The position numbers and the translations under genes were made by a program. Below, in pieces: positions 1 to 8,365 of a DNA stretch of 64,000 nt (the stretch's first letter is position 1; every line of letters starts with the position of its first letter). This DNA comes from Actinoallomurus purpureus (GTDB lineage: Bacteria; Actinomycetota; Actinomycetes; Streptosporangiales; Streptosporangiaceae), in NCBI RefSeq assembly GCF_024055795.1, contig NZ_JAMXMY010000017.1, positions 62,001-126,000 on the forward strand, given 5' to 3'. The notes under the pieces are model-generated. The model was not told where the DNA came from, did no database searches, and saw only the letters and a list, made by a program, of their open reading frames with translations.

Positions 1-648
1 GAGGCGCTGCTGTTCGCGGTGCGCAACCCCGCGGCCTGCCCGATCCTGGAGGTCACCGATCCCGGCGACCCGTACGCCCGCGAGGTGGCAGCCGCCGATC
101 TGCGCACCGACCTGCCCGCCTACCGCGTCTACCAGGACGGCGCGCTCGTCGCCGAGGCGCCCGACGCCACGGAGTACTGGCGGGACGACCTCGTCGCCTT
201 CCTGATCGGGTGCAGCTTCACGTTCGAGACGGCGCTCGCGACCGCGGGCGTGCCCTTGCGCCATATCGAGCAGGGCCGGAACGTCCCCATGTACGTCACG
301 TCGCGGCAGTGCCGCCCGGCCGGGCGGCTGTCCGGCCCGCTGGTGGTGTCGATGCGCCCCATCCCCGCCGACCTGGTCGACGTCGCGATCGAGGTGACCG
401 CGCGCTATCCGGCGATGCACGGCGCCCCGGTGCACGTCGGCGACCCCGCCGAGCTCGGAATCGCGTCGCTCGCGGTCCCGCAGTTCGGGGACGCGGTCGC
501 GTTCGAGCCGGGGGACGTGCCGGTCTTCTGGGCGTGCGGCGTCACCCCGCAGGCGGTGGTGATGGCGAGTGCCCCGCCGTTCGCCATCACGCACGCGCCG
601 GGCAGGATGCTGATCACCGATCGTTCGGATGAGAGTGTGGCAGGGTGA
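1..648 (+). CDS. DUF1445 (YcsI-type) putative hydro-lyase, 5' end cut by window edge
   Basis: The reading frame is open from base 1, so the true start lies upstream; the GTG at 19 is only an internal codon. The visible 215 residues match the DUF1445/YcsI family: an early CSFTFE segment, then the R-x-VPMYVT stretch and a CGVTPQ motif near the C-terminus. Family members have been linked to D-glutamate cyclase or hydro-lyase activity and often travel with 5-oxoprolinase genes. The stop overlaps the GTG of pxpA, which argues for translational coupling and a role in the same 5-oxoproline/glutamate pathway. The function is inferred from family and context; the exact substrate is uncertain. Confidence 0.85.
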   Translation, partial: EALLFAVRNPAACPILEVTDPGDPYAREVAAADLRTDLPAYRVYQDGALVAEAPDATEYWRDDLVAFLIGCSFTFETALATAGVPLRHIEQGRNVPMYVTSRQCRPAGRLSGPLVVSMRPIPADLVDVAIEVTARYPAMHGAPVHVGDPAELGIASLAVPQFGDAVAFEPGDVPVFWACGVTPQAVVMASAPPFAITHAPGRMLITDRSDESVAG

Positions 649-1388
649 TCGACCTCAATGCCGACCTGGGCGAGGGATTCGGGCCGTGGCGGCTCGGCGA
701 CGACCTGGCCCTCATGTCCGTCATCACCAGCGCGAACGTCGCCTGCGGTTTCCACGCCGGAGATCCGCTGATCCTCCGACGCACGTGCGCGGCGGCCGTC
801 GAGCGCGATGTGGTGATCGGCGCCCAGGTCTCCTACCGGGATCTGGCCGGATTCGGCCGCCGGGAGATGGACGTCGCCCCGGAGGAGCTGACCGCGGAGG
901 TGCTCTACCAGATCGCCGCGCTCGACGGCATCGCCCGCGCCGAGGGCGGCCGGGTGCGCTACGTCAAGCCGCACGGCGCGCTGTACAACCGGATCGTGCG
1001 CGACCCGGTCCAGGCCGGGGCGGTGGCCTCCGCCATCGCCGCGTACGACCCGTCGCTGCCGGTGCTGACCCTTCCCGGCTCCGCCCTGCACCAGGTGACG
1101 GACCTGACGATCGTCCACGAGGCCTTCGCCGACCGTGCCTACACCCCGGCGGGCGCTCTGGTCTCCCGGCGGGAGCCGGGCGCGGTGATCCACGACGTCG
1201 AACGGGTGACGCGACGGGCGTTGCGGATGGCCGTCGACGGCGTGGTCGAGGCGGTCGACGGCACCGAGGTGCGCCTCGACGCCCGGTCGATCTGCCTGCA
1301 CGGCGACACGCCGGGCGCGGTGGAGCTGGCCCGCTCGGTACGGGAGGCCCTGGAGAAGGCGGGTGTGAGCGTGGAGCCGTTCGCTTGA
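645..1388 (+). CDS. pxpA: 5-oxoprolinase subunit A (LamB/YcsF family)
   Basis: PxpA is one of three subunits of the ATP-dependent prokaryotic 5-oxoprolinase, which opens pyroglutamate to glutamate in the cytoplasm. The protein (247 aa, usual length about 245-255) begins [12 protein letters not shown], the family hallmark, and keeps the [27 protein letters not shown]-like and [11 protein letters not shown] blocks. The GTG start at 645 overlaps the upstream stop by 4 nt. The end overlaps a possible TTG start of pxpB. The pxpA-pxpB-pxpC order is the standard operon, so confidence is high. Confidence 0.95.
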   Translation: MIDLNADLGEGFGPWRLGDDLALMSVITSANVACGFHAGDPLILRRTCAAAVERDVVIGAQVSYRDLAGFGRREMDVAPEELTAEVLYQIAALDGIARAEGGRVRYVKPHGALYNRIVRDPVQAGAVASAIAAYDPSLPVLTLPGSALHQVTDLTIVHEAFADRAYTPAGALVSRREPGAVIHDVERVTRRALRMAVDGVVEAVDGTEVRLDARSICLHGDTPGAVELARSVREALEKAGVSVEPFA

Positions 1389-2263
1389 GCGCCGGCGGCG
1401 GGATCGAGGGCGCGGACCGCGCCGGCGGCGATGTGGCGGCCGATCCGGGGGCGGGCGACGGGGTCGAGGGGGCCCGCGGTGCCGAGAGCGGCCAGGGCGG
1501 CTTCGCGAACGCACCGAAGCCGGACGACGGGGTCGAAGAGCCAATCGGAGCCGAGAGCGGGCGCGGCGGCGTCGTGAACGCCCCGGAGGCGGGCGAGGAG
1601 ATCGCGAAGCGCGGTGGAGCCGGGAGCGGGCGTGTCGGCGGCGTCGGGGAGGTCCGGCGAGCGGGCGACGCCGCGCTCCTGATCGAGACGGACGCGCCGC
1701 ACCGGCTGCACACGGCGGTGCGGGGGCTCGCCCGGCCGGAGATCGTGGACGTCATCCCCGGCGAGCGCACGGTCCTGGTGACGACGCGCCCCGGAACCGA
1801 CCTGGCCCGGCTCGACGGGCTGCTGCGGGACCTGCCGCTGCCCGAGGCGACGGAGGCGGGCGGGGAGCCGCTGCGGATCCCGGTCGTGTACGACGGGCCG
1901 GACCTGGAGGAGGTCGCCTCGCTCACCGGCCTGTCCGCGGACGAGGTCGTCGAACGCCACGCCGCCGCCGACTACGTCGTGGCCTACCTCGGCTTCTCCC
2001 CCGGCTTCGGCTACCTCACCGGCCTCGACGAGGCACTGCACGTCCCCCGGCGCGAATCCCCGCGCACCGCCGTCCCGGCCGGCTCGGTGGCGATCGCCGG
2101 GCCGTACACCGCCGTCTACCCCGCGCGCTCCCCTGGCGGCTGGCGGCTCCTCGGCCGTACGACACTGCGGCTGTGGGACGCCGACCGCGACCCGCCGTCA
2201 CTCCTGAGACCCGGCACCCGGATCCGCTTCGAACCCGAGACCACCTCCTCGGGGGCGGCATGA
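1385..2263 (+). CDS. pxpB: 5-oxoprolinase subunit B (KipI/AHS1 family) with repetitive N-terminal extension
   Basis: The conserved PxpB domain starts near base 1650 (VRRAGDAALLIE) and holds the hallmark GFSPGFGYL and the PAGSVAIAG / YPARSPGGWRLLGRT blocks. Together with PxpC it forms the ATP-using part of 5-oxoprolinase. The start is uncertain: TTG 1385 overlaps the pxpA stop, while GTG 1574 would give a protein nearer the normal size of about 210-230 aa. Everything between 1389 and about 1650 reads as low-complexity Gly/Ala/Glu repeats that are not part of the family. The last 80 or so bases of the gene are duplicated immediately downstream. Confidence 0.88.
   Translation: MSAGGGIEGADRAGGDVAADPGAGDGVEGARGAESGQGGFANAPKPDDGVEEPIGAESGRGGVVNAPEAGEEIAKRGGAGSGRVGGVGEVRRAGDAALLIETDAPHRLHTAVRGLARPEIVDVIPGERTVLVTTRPGTDLARLDGLLRDLPLPEATEAGGEPLRIPVVYDGPDLEEVASLTGLSADEVVERHAAADYVVAYLGFSPGFGYLTGLDEALHVPRRESPRTAVPAGSVAIAGPYTAVYPARSPGGWRLLGRTTLRLWDADRDPPSLLRPGTRIRFEPETTSSGAA
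1425..1650 (+). repeat. Degenerate in-frame repeats between pxpA and the PxpB domain
   Basis: Two or three degenerate units of roughly 66-69 bp follow one another. Each contains a GCCGAGAGCGG-type core (near 1479 and 1549, with a weaker GCCGGGAGCGGG near 1619), then a glycine/alanine-rich run. Unit length is a multiple of three or nearly so, and the frame into pxpB stays open throughout. They translate as GAES-G-GG-NAP-like blocks. Confidence 0.6.
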
Positions 2264-2404
2264 ACGAGCAGGTCGAGGTGGTCCGGCAGCGGGACGCCGA
2301 CCGCGACCCGCCGTCGCTCCTGAGACCCGGCACCCGCGTCCGCTTCGAACCCGAAGCCGCCTCCCCGGGGGCGGCATGAACGGGCAGCTCGAGGTGGTCC
2401 GGCC
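2175..2404 (+). repeat. 116-bp tandem duplication spanning the pxpB 3' end and pxpC 5' end
   Basis: Bases 2175-2290 and 2291-2404 are two copies, offset by exactly 116 nt, with about 9 mismatches in the first 112 positions. Each contains the end of pxpB, the GGCATGAAC stop/start overlap, and the first codons of pxpC. Copy 1 terminates pxpB at 2263; copy 2 provides the functional pxpC ATG at 2376. Confidence 0.93.
2260..2379 (+). pseudogene. Chimeric 39-codon ORF created by the tandem duplication
   Basis: The first-copy pxpC start (ATG 2260, MNEQVEVVRQR) runs in frame into the second-copy pxpB tail and stops at 2379. It therefore starts like PxpC and ends like PxpB (RFEPEAASPGAA). Both junctions keep the stop/start overlap, so ribosomes could pass pxpB to this ORF to pxpC by coupling. 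A function as a peptide is unlikely; its likely effect is to preserve coupling. Confidence 0.7.
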
Positions 2405-3221
2405 CGGGCCGCTGGCCACGGTCCAGGACCTCGGGCGGCCCGGCCACGCCCACCTCGGGGTGCCGCACTCCGGCGCGGCGGACCCCGGCAGCCTGCGGCT
2501 GGCCAACCGCCTGGTCGGCAACCCCGAGAACGCCGCCGGGCTGGAGCTCACCTTCGGCGGCGCGGCCCTGCGGTTCCACGCCGCGGCCTGGATCGCGGTG
2601 ACCGGCGCGCCGCTTCCCATACGGCCTGGCGCGATGAACGCGCCCTGTCACGTCCCGGCGGGCGCCGTCATCGAGTTCGGCACGCCGCCCGGCGGCGTCC
2701 GCACGTACGTCGCGATCCGGGGCGGTCTCGACGTCCCGCCCGTCCTGGGCAGCCGGTCGGCCGACCTCCTGTCGGGCCTCGGTCCCGCCCCCCTCGCGCC
2801 CGGCGACCGCCTCCCGATCGGCGCCGCCTCAGGCCCGATCACGGTGGACGTCGCCCCCGGCTACGAGCCGGAGGAGGCGCCCGTGCTGCGGATCATCCCC
2901 GGGCCGCGCGCGGACTGGTTCGAGAACCTGGAGCCGCTCGTCCGAGGGACGTACGAGGTCAGCTCGCGGAGCAACCGGATCGGGGTGCGGCTGGAGGGTC
3001 CGCCGCTGGTCCGGCGGCGCGAGGGCGAGCTGCCGAGCGAGGGGATGGTGACCGGAGCGCTGCAGGTGCCCCCGAACGGCCTGCCCATCATCTTCCTCGC
3101 CGATCACCCGACGACCGGCGGCTATCCGGTCGCGGCCGTCGTGGCGACCGGCGATCTGAGCCGCGCCGGGCAGCTCCGCCCGGGGCAGCGCGTCCGGTTC
3201 CGTCTCGTCACCCGTTCATGA
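2376..3221 (+). CDS. pxpC: 5-oxoprolinase subunit C (KipA/AHS2, biotin-dependent carboxyltransferase family)
   Basis: The third 5-oxoprolinase subunit, 281 aa, close to the family length. It opens with LEVVRPGPLATVQDLGRPGHAHLGVPHSG-type sequence (the family start), then NRLVGNPENAAGLELTFGG, and later the YEVSSRSNRIGVRLEG and LPSEGMVTGALQVPPNG blocks typical of AHS2 proteins. ATG 2376 overlaps the stop of the small chimeric ORF. It acts with PxpB; annotations calling such proteins allophanate hydrolase or urea amidolyase refer to the same fold. Confidence 0.94.
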   Translation: MNGQLEVVRPGPLATVQDLGRPGHAHLGVPHSGAADPGSLRLANRLVGNPENAAGLELTFGGAALRFHAAAWIAVTGAPLPIRPGAMNAPCHVPAGAVIEFGTPPGGVRTYVAIRGGLDVPPVLGSRSADLLSGLGPAPLAPGDRLPIGAASGPITVDVAPGYEPEEAPVLRIIPGPRADWFENLEPLVRGTYEVSSRSNRIGVRLEGPPLVRRREGELPSEGMVTGALQVPPNGLPIIFLADHPTTGGYPVAAVVATGDLSRAGQLRPGQRVRFRLVTRS

Positions 3222-3262
3222 CCCCCACGTCGTGGCGAGGGGCCCTGGTCAGGCGCAAGGCT

Positions 3263-3312
3263 TGATCATCGAGAATGCTGACACTCCTGACGCCTGGGAA
3301 CCTCGATGATCA
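3263..3312. terminator. Inverted repeat between convergent pxpC and ABC permease genes
   Basis: TGATCATCGAG (3263-3273) is repeated inverted as CTCGATGATCA (3302-3312), with a 28-nt loop. It lies between two convergent genes and could terminate transcription from either side. There is no T-tract, which is usual in high-GC actinomycetes. Confidence 0.55.
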
Positions 3313-3331
3313 GGCGGCTGACGCGAATCGC

Positions 3332-5068
3332 TCACTCGGCGCGCAGGACCTCGGCGACCGGGCGCCGGCCGGCCATCCGGACCGGAAGGGCGGTGAGCAG
3401 CGCGACGGCCACGAGGGTCCCCGGAATGACGGCGGGGAGCCACGCGTACGGGATCGCGCCGCCGCCCGACGCTCCGCCGGCCGCCCGCGCGCCGGCGTAT
3501 ACCGCCAGGCCGAGGGGGATGGCGAGGGTTCCGGCCAGGGCGGCGGGGAACAGCTGTGCCGCCGACAGCCCGGCGGTCACCTGGCCGGGGGTCGCTCCGA
3601 GGGCGCGAGCCAGCGCGGTCGGCCGCCGGGAATCGAGCGACGTCGCCCAGGCGATCAGCACGGCGTTGACCGCCGCGAGGGCCAGCAGCGCGAAGGTGAT
3701 GACGAACACGACGTGGTCGACCTGCTCGGTCACCGGGTTGGGGGCGCCGGGAACGAACATGATCCCCGTGGTCCGGGCGTCTTTACGGGTGATGTCGCCG
3801 TTCAGGGCGATCGCCGAGACGACCATCGCGCCGGTGATCGCGAGGCTGACCAGGGCGAGCACGGCCCGGCGCGGGCGGCGGACCGCGAGCCGCACCCCCA
3901 GCAGGAGGGGCACGGGGAGCCGGGCCGACAGCGCGACCAGCCTGGGTGATCGCCGTGGCGCCCTCGCGGGACCGGCCAGGGCCCGTACGGTGCTGGTCCG
4001 GGCCCCGCGGACCGCGGGGACCAGGGTCGCCGCGCCGGTCACGGCGAGGGCCACGGCGACCACGATGACGGCCGATCCGGGGGTCAGGTCGGGTCGGCCG
4101 GTCGCCAGCAGTCCGGTGCTCGGCCGGGCCAGCGCAGGGGCCGCCGCCCAGCCGGCGAAGAGTCCGACCGCCGCCGCGGCCAGTGCCACCAGCAGGTGCT
4201 CGGCGAGCAGGACGACGGCGACCAGCCGGGGTGTCGCGCCGACCGCCTTGAGCAGTCCCACGCGCCGTATCTGGTCCGCCAGGCGCCCGCCGACCAGCAC
4301 CGCCACGCAGGCGACGGCCAGCAGGGCGAGCGCCCAGGTGCCGGTGAGCAGGGCCTGGTTCACCAGGTGCAGTTCGGCGGTGGCGTACGCCCCCATGTCC
4401 TGCCAGGAGCGGACGTTCCGGTGCGCGGCGGCGAAGGCGGGCGCGGTGGACGGGTCGGCGAGCCGGATCGGCATCACGTGGGAGGTCACCGGCCTGCCGA
4501 GCAGCCTCAGGTCGGCCCTGGTCGTCCAGACCAGGCCGGGGGTCGACGAGGGATAGGGCACCCGGGCGGCGGTGATGGCGACGCCCGCGACGCGGAGACG
4601 GCGACCGGCGATGGTGATCTCGTCGCCCGGCCGTGCCTTCAGCGCGTGCGCGAAGGCACGTTCGACGACGACCCCGCCACGGCGCACCCAGCCGCCCGCC
4701 GTGACCACCGGTCGGTCGACGGGACCGGTGGCGGTGTCACGTCCCTGCACCACCGCCGCGACGCGGACGTCCCGGACGCGCAGGTCCGTGACAGAGACGG
4801 TGGGGTACGGCCCGGCCGTCCCGGTGACGCCCGGCGCGTTCGCCAGGGCGGTCAGGTCGGCGGAGCGGGCCGAGGTGGCCACCGCGTCGGGAGCCGCCGT
4901 CGCGGCGCGCGTGCGGTCCCAGGGCCGGTCGGCCGCCCCGCCCACCGTCAGGCCGACGGTGAGCGTCGTCGTGGTCGCCGCGATCGCGATCAGCAACAGC
5001 AGCGCCTCGGTGCGCCTGCGGCGCAGGTCGCGCAGTGCCAGGCGGATCACTGCCGTGAGCACGCCCAT
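3332..5068 (-). CDS. ABC transporter permease, FtsX-like
   Basis: A 578-aa integral membrane permease with an N-terminal membrane anchor (residues about 18-40), a large extracytoplasmic MacB_PCD-like region to about residue 230, and two FtsX-type blocks of membrane helices. The C-terminus reads RRPVAEVLRAE, and RRVGLLKAVGATPR is the typical coupling segment. Its start overlaps the stop of the ATPase gene by one base (TGATG). With the ATPase and PadR it forms a three-gene operon. Substrates of such systems include peptides, lipids or antibiotics; nothing here tells which. Confidence 0.9.
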   Translation of the reverse strand: MGVLTAVIRLALRDLRRRRTEALLLLIAIAATTTTLTVGLTVGGAADRPWDRTRAATAAPDAVATSARSADLTALANAPGVTGTAGPYPTVSVTDLRVRDVRVAAVVQGRDTATGPVDRPVVTAGGWVRRGGVVVERAFAHALKARPGDEITIAGRRLRVAGVAITAARVPYPSSTPGLVWTTRADLRLLGRPVTSHVMPIRLADPSTAPAFAAAHRNVRSWQDMGAYATAELHLVNQALLTGTWALALLAVACVAVLVGGRLADQIRRVGLLKAVGATPRLVAVVLLAEHLLVALAAAAVGLFAGWAAAPALARPSTGLLATGRPDLTPGSAVIVVAVALAVTGAATLVPAVRGARTSTVRALAGPARAPRRSPRLVALSARLPVPLLLGVRLAVRRPRRAVLALVSLAITGAMVVSAIALNGDITRKDARTTGIMFVPGAPNPVTEQVDHVVFVITFALLALAAVNAVLIAWATSLDSRRPTALARALGATPGQVTAGLSAAQLFPAALAGTLAIPLGLAVYAGARAAGGASGGGAIPYAWLPAVIPGTLVAVALLTALPVRMAGRRPVAEVLRAE

Positions 5069-5793
5069 CAGCCCTCCAGCCCGGCGAACGCCCCGAGACC
5101 GCCGCCCGCGCCGGCCAGGTTCGTCTGGCCGACGAGCGCACCGTCCCGCATGGTGATCACGCGGTCCGCCGTCGCCGCCACACGGGATTCGTGCGTGACG
5201 AGCAGCAGGGTCTGCCCGTCGGCCCGCAACGCGGCGAACAGCCGCAGCACCTCGGTGGTCGCGGCGCTGTCGAGATTGCCGGTGGGCTCGTCGGCCAGCA
5301 CGACGTACGGCCGGCCGACCAGGGCACGGGCGACCGCGACCCGCTGGCGCTGCCCGCCGGACAGTGCCGCCGGGAGGTGCGCGGCCCGGTCGGCCAGCCC
5401 GACCCGCTCCAGCAGTTCGACGGCACGCCGCCGCGCCACGCGGGGACCGGCCCCGGCGAGCAGCGCGGGCAGTTCGACGTTCTCCAGGGCGGTGAGCTCG
5501 TCGACGAGCTGGAAGGCCTGGAAGACGAACCCGATCGCCTGCCGCCGGAGCCGGGCGAGCTCGGTCTCCGACATCCGGTCGATCCGCCGGTCGGCCAGCC
5601 GCAGTTCACCGCCGGTGGGCCGTTCGAGCCCGCCGAGCAGGTGCAGCAGCGTCGACTTGCCGCAGCCGCTCGGTCCCACGATGGCGACGGTCTCACCGGC
5701 CTCCACGTCGAGATCGACGTGGTCGACCGCGCGGACGAGCCCCGTTCCCCTGCCGTACTCCTTGCGCAGCCCACAAGCTCGCAATATCGCCAT
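5068..5793 (-). CDS. ABC transporter ATP-binding protein (LolD/MacB type)
   Basis: A 241-aa nucleotide-binding domain with Walker A GPSGCGKST (40-48), Q-loop FVFQAFQLVDELTALENVELP, signature LSGGQRQR (144-151), Walker B plus D-loop VVLADEPTGNLD (164-175) and the switch histidine in VTHE. The EPTGNLD form is typical of the LolD/MacB subfamily that pairs with FtsX-like permeases. It starts 2 nt past the PadR stop and overlaps the permease start, so the partners are clear. Confidence 0.94.
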   Translation of the reverse strand: MAILRACGLRKEYGRGTGLVRAVDHVDLDVEAGETVAIVGPSGCGKSTLLHLLGGLERPTGGELRLADRRIDRMSETELARLRRQAIGFVFQAFQLVDELTALENVELPALLAGAGPRVARRRAVELLERVGLADRAAHLPAALSGGQRQRVAVARALVGRPYVVLADEPTGNLDSAATTEVLRLFAALRADGQTLLLVTHESRVAATADRVITMRDGALVGQTNLAGAGGGLGAFAGLEG

Positions 5794-5795
5794 GG

Positions 5796-6302
5796 TCAGC
5801 CCTTTCGGTCCCAGTGCCGGGCGCAGGCGTCGAGCCAGCGCAGGTCGGCCTCCAGCCGCAGGGTGATGCCCTCGATGAGCAGCGCCGCCGCCGAGCCGTC
5901 CGGCTCGATGAGGGCGGCACGCTGGACGTCGGCCAGCCGGCGTAGCAGCTCCCGGCGCTGGGCCTCCACGAGATCCACCGGGTCGGCCAGCCGGGCCGCC
6001 GCGGCGGCGACGAGCTTCAGGTGGAACTCGCTCGGTTTTCCCCAGGTCAGGTCCGCGAGCCAGGCGTCGACGCGCCGTCGGCCGTCGGCCGTCAGCGCGT
6101 ACACCTTCCGGTCCGGCCGGTGGGCCTGGCCGACGTGCTCGGCCGTGACCAGCCCGGCCTTCTCCAGCCGGGTGAGGGTGACGTAGACCTGCCCGGCATT
6201 GAGCGCGTCCCCCATCGGGCCGAGCGCCTCCTGGAGCCGGGCCCGCAGCTCATAGCCGTGGGAGGGCTCCTTGGCCAGCAGCGCCAGTACGACGTCCTGC
6301 AC
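5796..6302 (-). CDS. PadR family transcriptional regulator
   Basis: 168 aa. The N-terminal winged helix has the family pattern LALLAKEPSHGYELRARL, then GQVYVTLTRLEKAGLV and KVYALTADGRRRVDAWL. The C-terminal helical dimerization part follows. The GTG start at 6302 is preceded by AGAGGTGATCACTC, a good ribosome binding site. It is the first gene of an operon with the ABC ATPase and permease, so it probably represses its own operon, as PadR proteins commonly do for exporters. Confidence 0.9.
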   Translation of the reverse strand: MQDVVLALLAKEPSHGYELRARLQEALGPMGDALNAGQVYVTLTRLEKAGLVTAEHVGQAHRPDRKVYALTADGRRRVDAWLADLTWGKPSEFHLKLVAAAAARLADPVDLVEAQRRELLRRLADVQRAALIEPDGSAAALLIEGITLRLEADLRWLDACARHWDRKG

Positions 6303-6315
6303 GAGTGATCACCTC

Positions 6316-6359
6316 TAACGGTTAGCCATATAGATAACGGATAGCTATTAAGGCGTCAA
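6316..6359 (-). promoter_or_regulatory. Promoter and direct-repeat operator of the padR-ABC operon
   Basis: On the minus strand TTGACG (6354-6359) and TATCTA (6331-6336) sit 17 nt apart. Two direct repeats, TAACGGTTAG (6316-6325) and TAACGGATAG (6335-6344) on the plus strand, are offset by 19 bp and overlap the -10. The region is AT-rich compared with its surroundings. PadR autorepression here is an inference. Confidence 0.65.
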
Positions 6360-6406
6360 CCGACTCGGCCGGATCCGGGAGACGCGGCGCGGCCGACGGC
6401 CGCGTC

Positions 6407-7258
6407 TCAGTGCAGGTTGATCAGGGCGACTCCCGTGACGACGACGCCCGCGGCCGCCAGCCTCGGCAGCCCCATGCGCTCGTGGAAGAAGACGACGCCG
6501 ATGATCGCACCAGTGATCACACCAGTCTCGCGGAGGGCCGCCACCGCGGCCAGCGCACCGCGCGTCTGCGCCCACACCACGATCCCGTACCCCAGCACGG
6601 AGATCAGCCCACCCGGCAGCCCGCTCCTCCACTGGGCCCGCGCGGCCGGCCACACCGAGCGGCCGCGCGCCACGGCCACCCACGCGACGACGACGGGCCC
6701 CATGCCGAAGAAGAGCCAGCCGCTGTAGCCGACGGCCGTGCCGGCGTGCCGTACGCCCACGCCGTCGACCAGGGTGTAACCGGCGATCGAGACGCCCGTC
6801 AGCACCGCCGCGCCGATGGCGCGCCCCTGCCGGCGCGACACGCCCCCGGCGAACGCCAGCGCGCCCAGGCCACCGCAGATCGCCGCCACCCCGGCGAGCT
6901 GGGTCGTGCTGAGATGCTCGCCGAGGGCGGTGGCGGCGACGAACGCGACGATGAGCGGGCCGGTGCCGCGCGCCAGCGGGTAGACCTGGTTGAAGTCGCC
7001 GAGCTCGTACGAGCGCGCGAGCAGCCAGGTGTAGACGGCGTGCAGCGCGATCGATACCGCGATCCACGGCCAGGAGGCGCGGGCGGGCGCGGCGGCCAGG
7101 CACAGCATCAGCAGACCCGCGCCGCCCTGCGCGGCCCCGATCAGCGCGAACCCGGCGTATCGGTCGGTCGCCGCCTTGGCGAGGGCGTTCCACGTGGCGT
7201 GGAGGACCCCGGCGAAGATCACGGCGAGGGCGGGCACGAGGGGAAAGGTATGACTCAC
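6407..7258 (-). CDS. EamA/DMT-superfamily permease
   Basis: 283 aa, almost wholly hydrophobic, with ten probable membrane helices arranged as two EamA repeats. The first contains HATWNALAKAATDRYAGFALIG. The second ends GVVFFHERMGLPRLAAAGVVVTGVALINLH, typical of the drug/metabolite transporter superfamily. GTG start at 7258 is preceded by GGTGAGGTGG. No neighbour indicates the substrate; it may export amino acids or other metabolites. Confidence 0.88.
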   Translation of the reverse strand: MSHTFPLVPALAVIFAGVLHATWNALAKAATDRYAGFALIGAAQGGAGLLMLCLAAAPARASWPWIAVSIALHAVYTWLLARSYELGDFNQVYPLARGTGPLIVAFVAATALGEHLSTTQLAGVAAICGGLGALAFAGGVSRRQGRAIGAAVLTGVSIAGYTLVDGVGVRHAGTAVGYSGWLFFGMGPVVVAWVAVARGRSVWPAARAQWRSGLPGGLISVLGYGIVVWAQTRGALAAVAALRETGVITGAIIGVVFFHERMGLPRLAAAGVVVTGVALINLH

Positions 7259-7333
7259 CCATCCACCTCACCGGACCGCCGTGATCTTGTGAAGAGCCGG
7301 GTTCGCGCCGCCGTCCTCCAGAGGTGGTCCAGG

Positions 7334-7441
7334 CCGGTCGGCCGGGCTCGTCCGGAAACGGCCCATGCCCGGTCGGCCGGAAGCGGCTCGCGTCCGGTCG
7401 GCCGGGCCTCTCCGGAGGCCGTCCCCCGTTCGGTCAGCCGG
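7334..7441 (-). repeat. Degenerate repeats at the 3' end of the lipoprotein gene
   Basis: The 12-mer CCGGTCGGCCGG occurs at 7334, 7369 and 7394. A variant, TCGGTCAGCCGG at 7430, contains the actual stop codon of the lipoprotein gene (TCA 7434-7436 on the plus strand). Units around 7334 and 7394 share further sequence on their right side (TCCGGA). The array is thus a set of decayed copies of the gene's last bases. Confidence 0.65.
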
Positions 7442-8165
7442 CCGCCTTGACCTTCTTCGCCACCCGCTCGGTCATGGCGACCGCCTTCGCGCCCTTGTCC
7501 GCGTGGCTGGAGCTGTAGAGCGTGGTCACGATCGCGTTCCCGACCCTGACCGCCGCCAGGGTCGTGCCGCCCTCCCAGGTGGAGGACGTCTGGACGGCCT
7601 TGACGCCCTCGTCGCCGGCGCCGGGAAGCGTGGCGCTCTTCACCTTGACCTTGGCCACCCCGCCATCCGCATTGTCGGTGAACGCCGCGCAGTGGGCGAA
7701 CACCTTCCGCAGCTTCGCGATCACCTGCCGGGCGTCGTCGCCGTGGTAGGTGTCGATCTCCTGGGCGATCTCCTCGGTGTGCGCGGCGTTGGCGTAGTCG
7801 TTCTGCGCGAAGGTGGCGCCGCCGATGCCCGTGACGCGGATCCAGGAGGTCTGGCCGAGCGCGCCGCAGACCTTCTTGGCCGGGACGGGGGCGTCGGAGC
7901 GGGACGCGACGGCCTCGCCGCTGTCGCGGGTGCCGTCCTCGGAGACCCGGAACCCCTTGGGCATCGCGCCGGCGGGGAGCAGGAGTCCCTTGAGGGCGGA
8001 CCCCTTCAGTATCGCGGGCGCGGCGGAGGCGGACGGCGTCTTGGAACCGGTGGCCGAGTCGTGCGCCGCACCGCCGCCGCCTCCACAGCCGCCGACGGCC
8101 AGAACGGCGGCGGAGGCCGTGGCGAGGACGGCGCCGGTCCGGATACGGGCAGAGGGGATCTTCAT
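7434..8165 (-). CDS. Secreted lipoprotein with PknH-like sensor-type domain
   Basis: The start at 8165 gives MKIPSARIRTG then a hydrophobic stretch and the lipobox LAVGGC; a good GGAG lies 9 nt upstream. A longer in-frame start at 8243 would bury the signal and is unlikely. After a Gly/Ser/Thr linker the mature part has spaced cysteines (KKVCGALGQTSWIRV and FAHCAAFTDN) and alternating beta-rich sequence, like the extracellular PknH/LppH-type sensor fold of actinobacterial lipoproteins. Exported and anchored to the membrane outside. The ligand is unknown. Confidence 0.75.
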   Translation of the reverse strand: MKIPSARIRTGAVLATASAAVLAVGGCGGGGGAAHDSATGSKTPSASAAPAILKGSALKGLLLPAGAMPKGFRVSEDGTRDSGEAVASRSDAPVPAKKVCGALGQTSWIRVTGIGGATFAQNDYANAAHTEEIAQEIDTYHGDDARQVIAKLRKVFAHCAAFTDNADGGVAKVKVKSATLPGAGDEGVKAVQTSSTWEGGTTLAAVRVGNAIVTTLYSSSHADKGAKAVAMTERVAKKVKAAG

Positions 8166-8365
8166 CTCCGGTCTCCAAGGCTGAAAGTAGTTGATCATGC
8201 TCACCGAGAACTCGCTGGTTCCGGCGCCCGCCAAGGAAAGCACATGTGAATTCGATTAACAACTGTGACGGGTGTGGTCGACTGTGCGATCACTTCGCTG
8301 TAACGTGGCGGCGCAACAGCCGGGGCGCCGGGTCGTGTTCAGGACCGTGAGGGGGACGACGGACC

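Noticed and set aside
405-1544. Long minus-strand ORF under pxpA and the 5' part of pxpB
   Set aside because: It is a GC-rich shadow of pxpA and the repeat region; it is Arg/Pro/His-rich and has no family features.
629-2263. pxpB beginning at 629 (544 aa)
   Set aside because: The first two thirds are pxpA read in another frame. The PxpB domain begins near 1650.
3306-5866. Plus-strand Ser/Arg-rich ORFs (416 and 556 aa)
   Set aside because: They mirror the ABC permease and ATPase genes on the minus strand, which have complete motifs.
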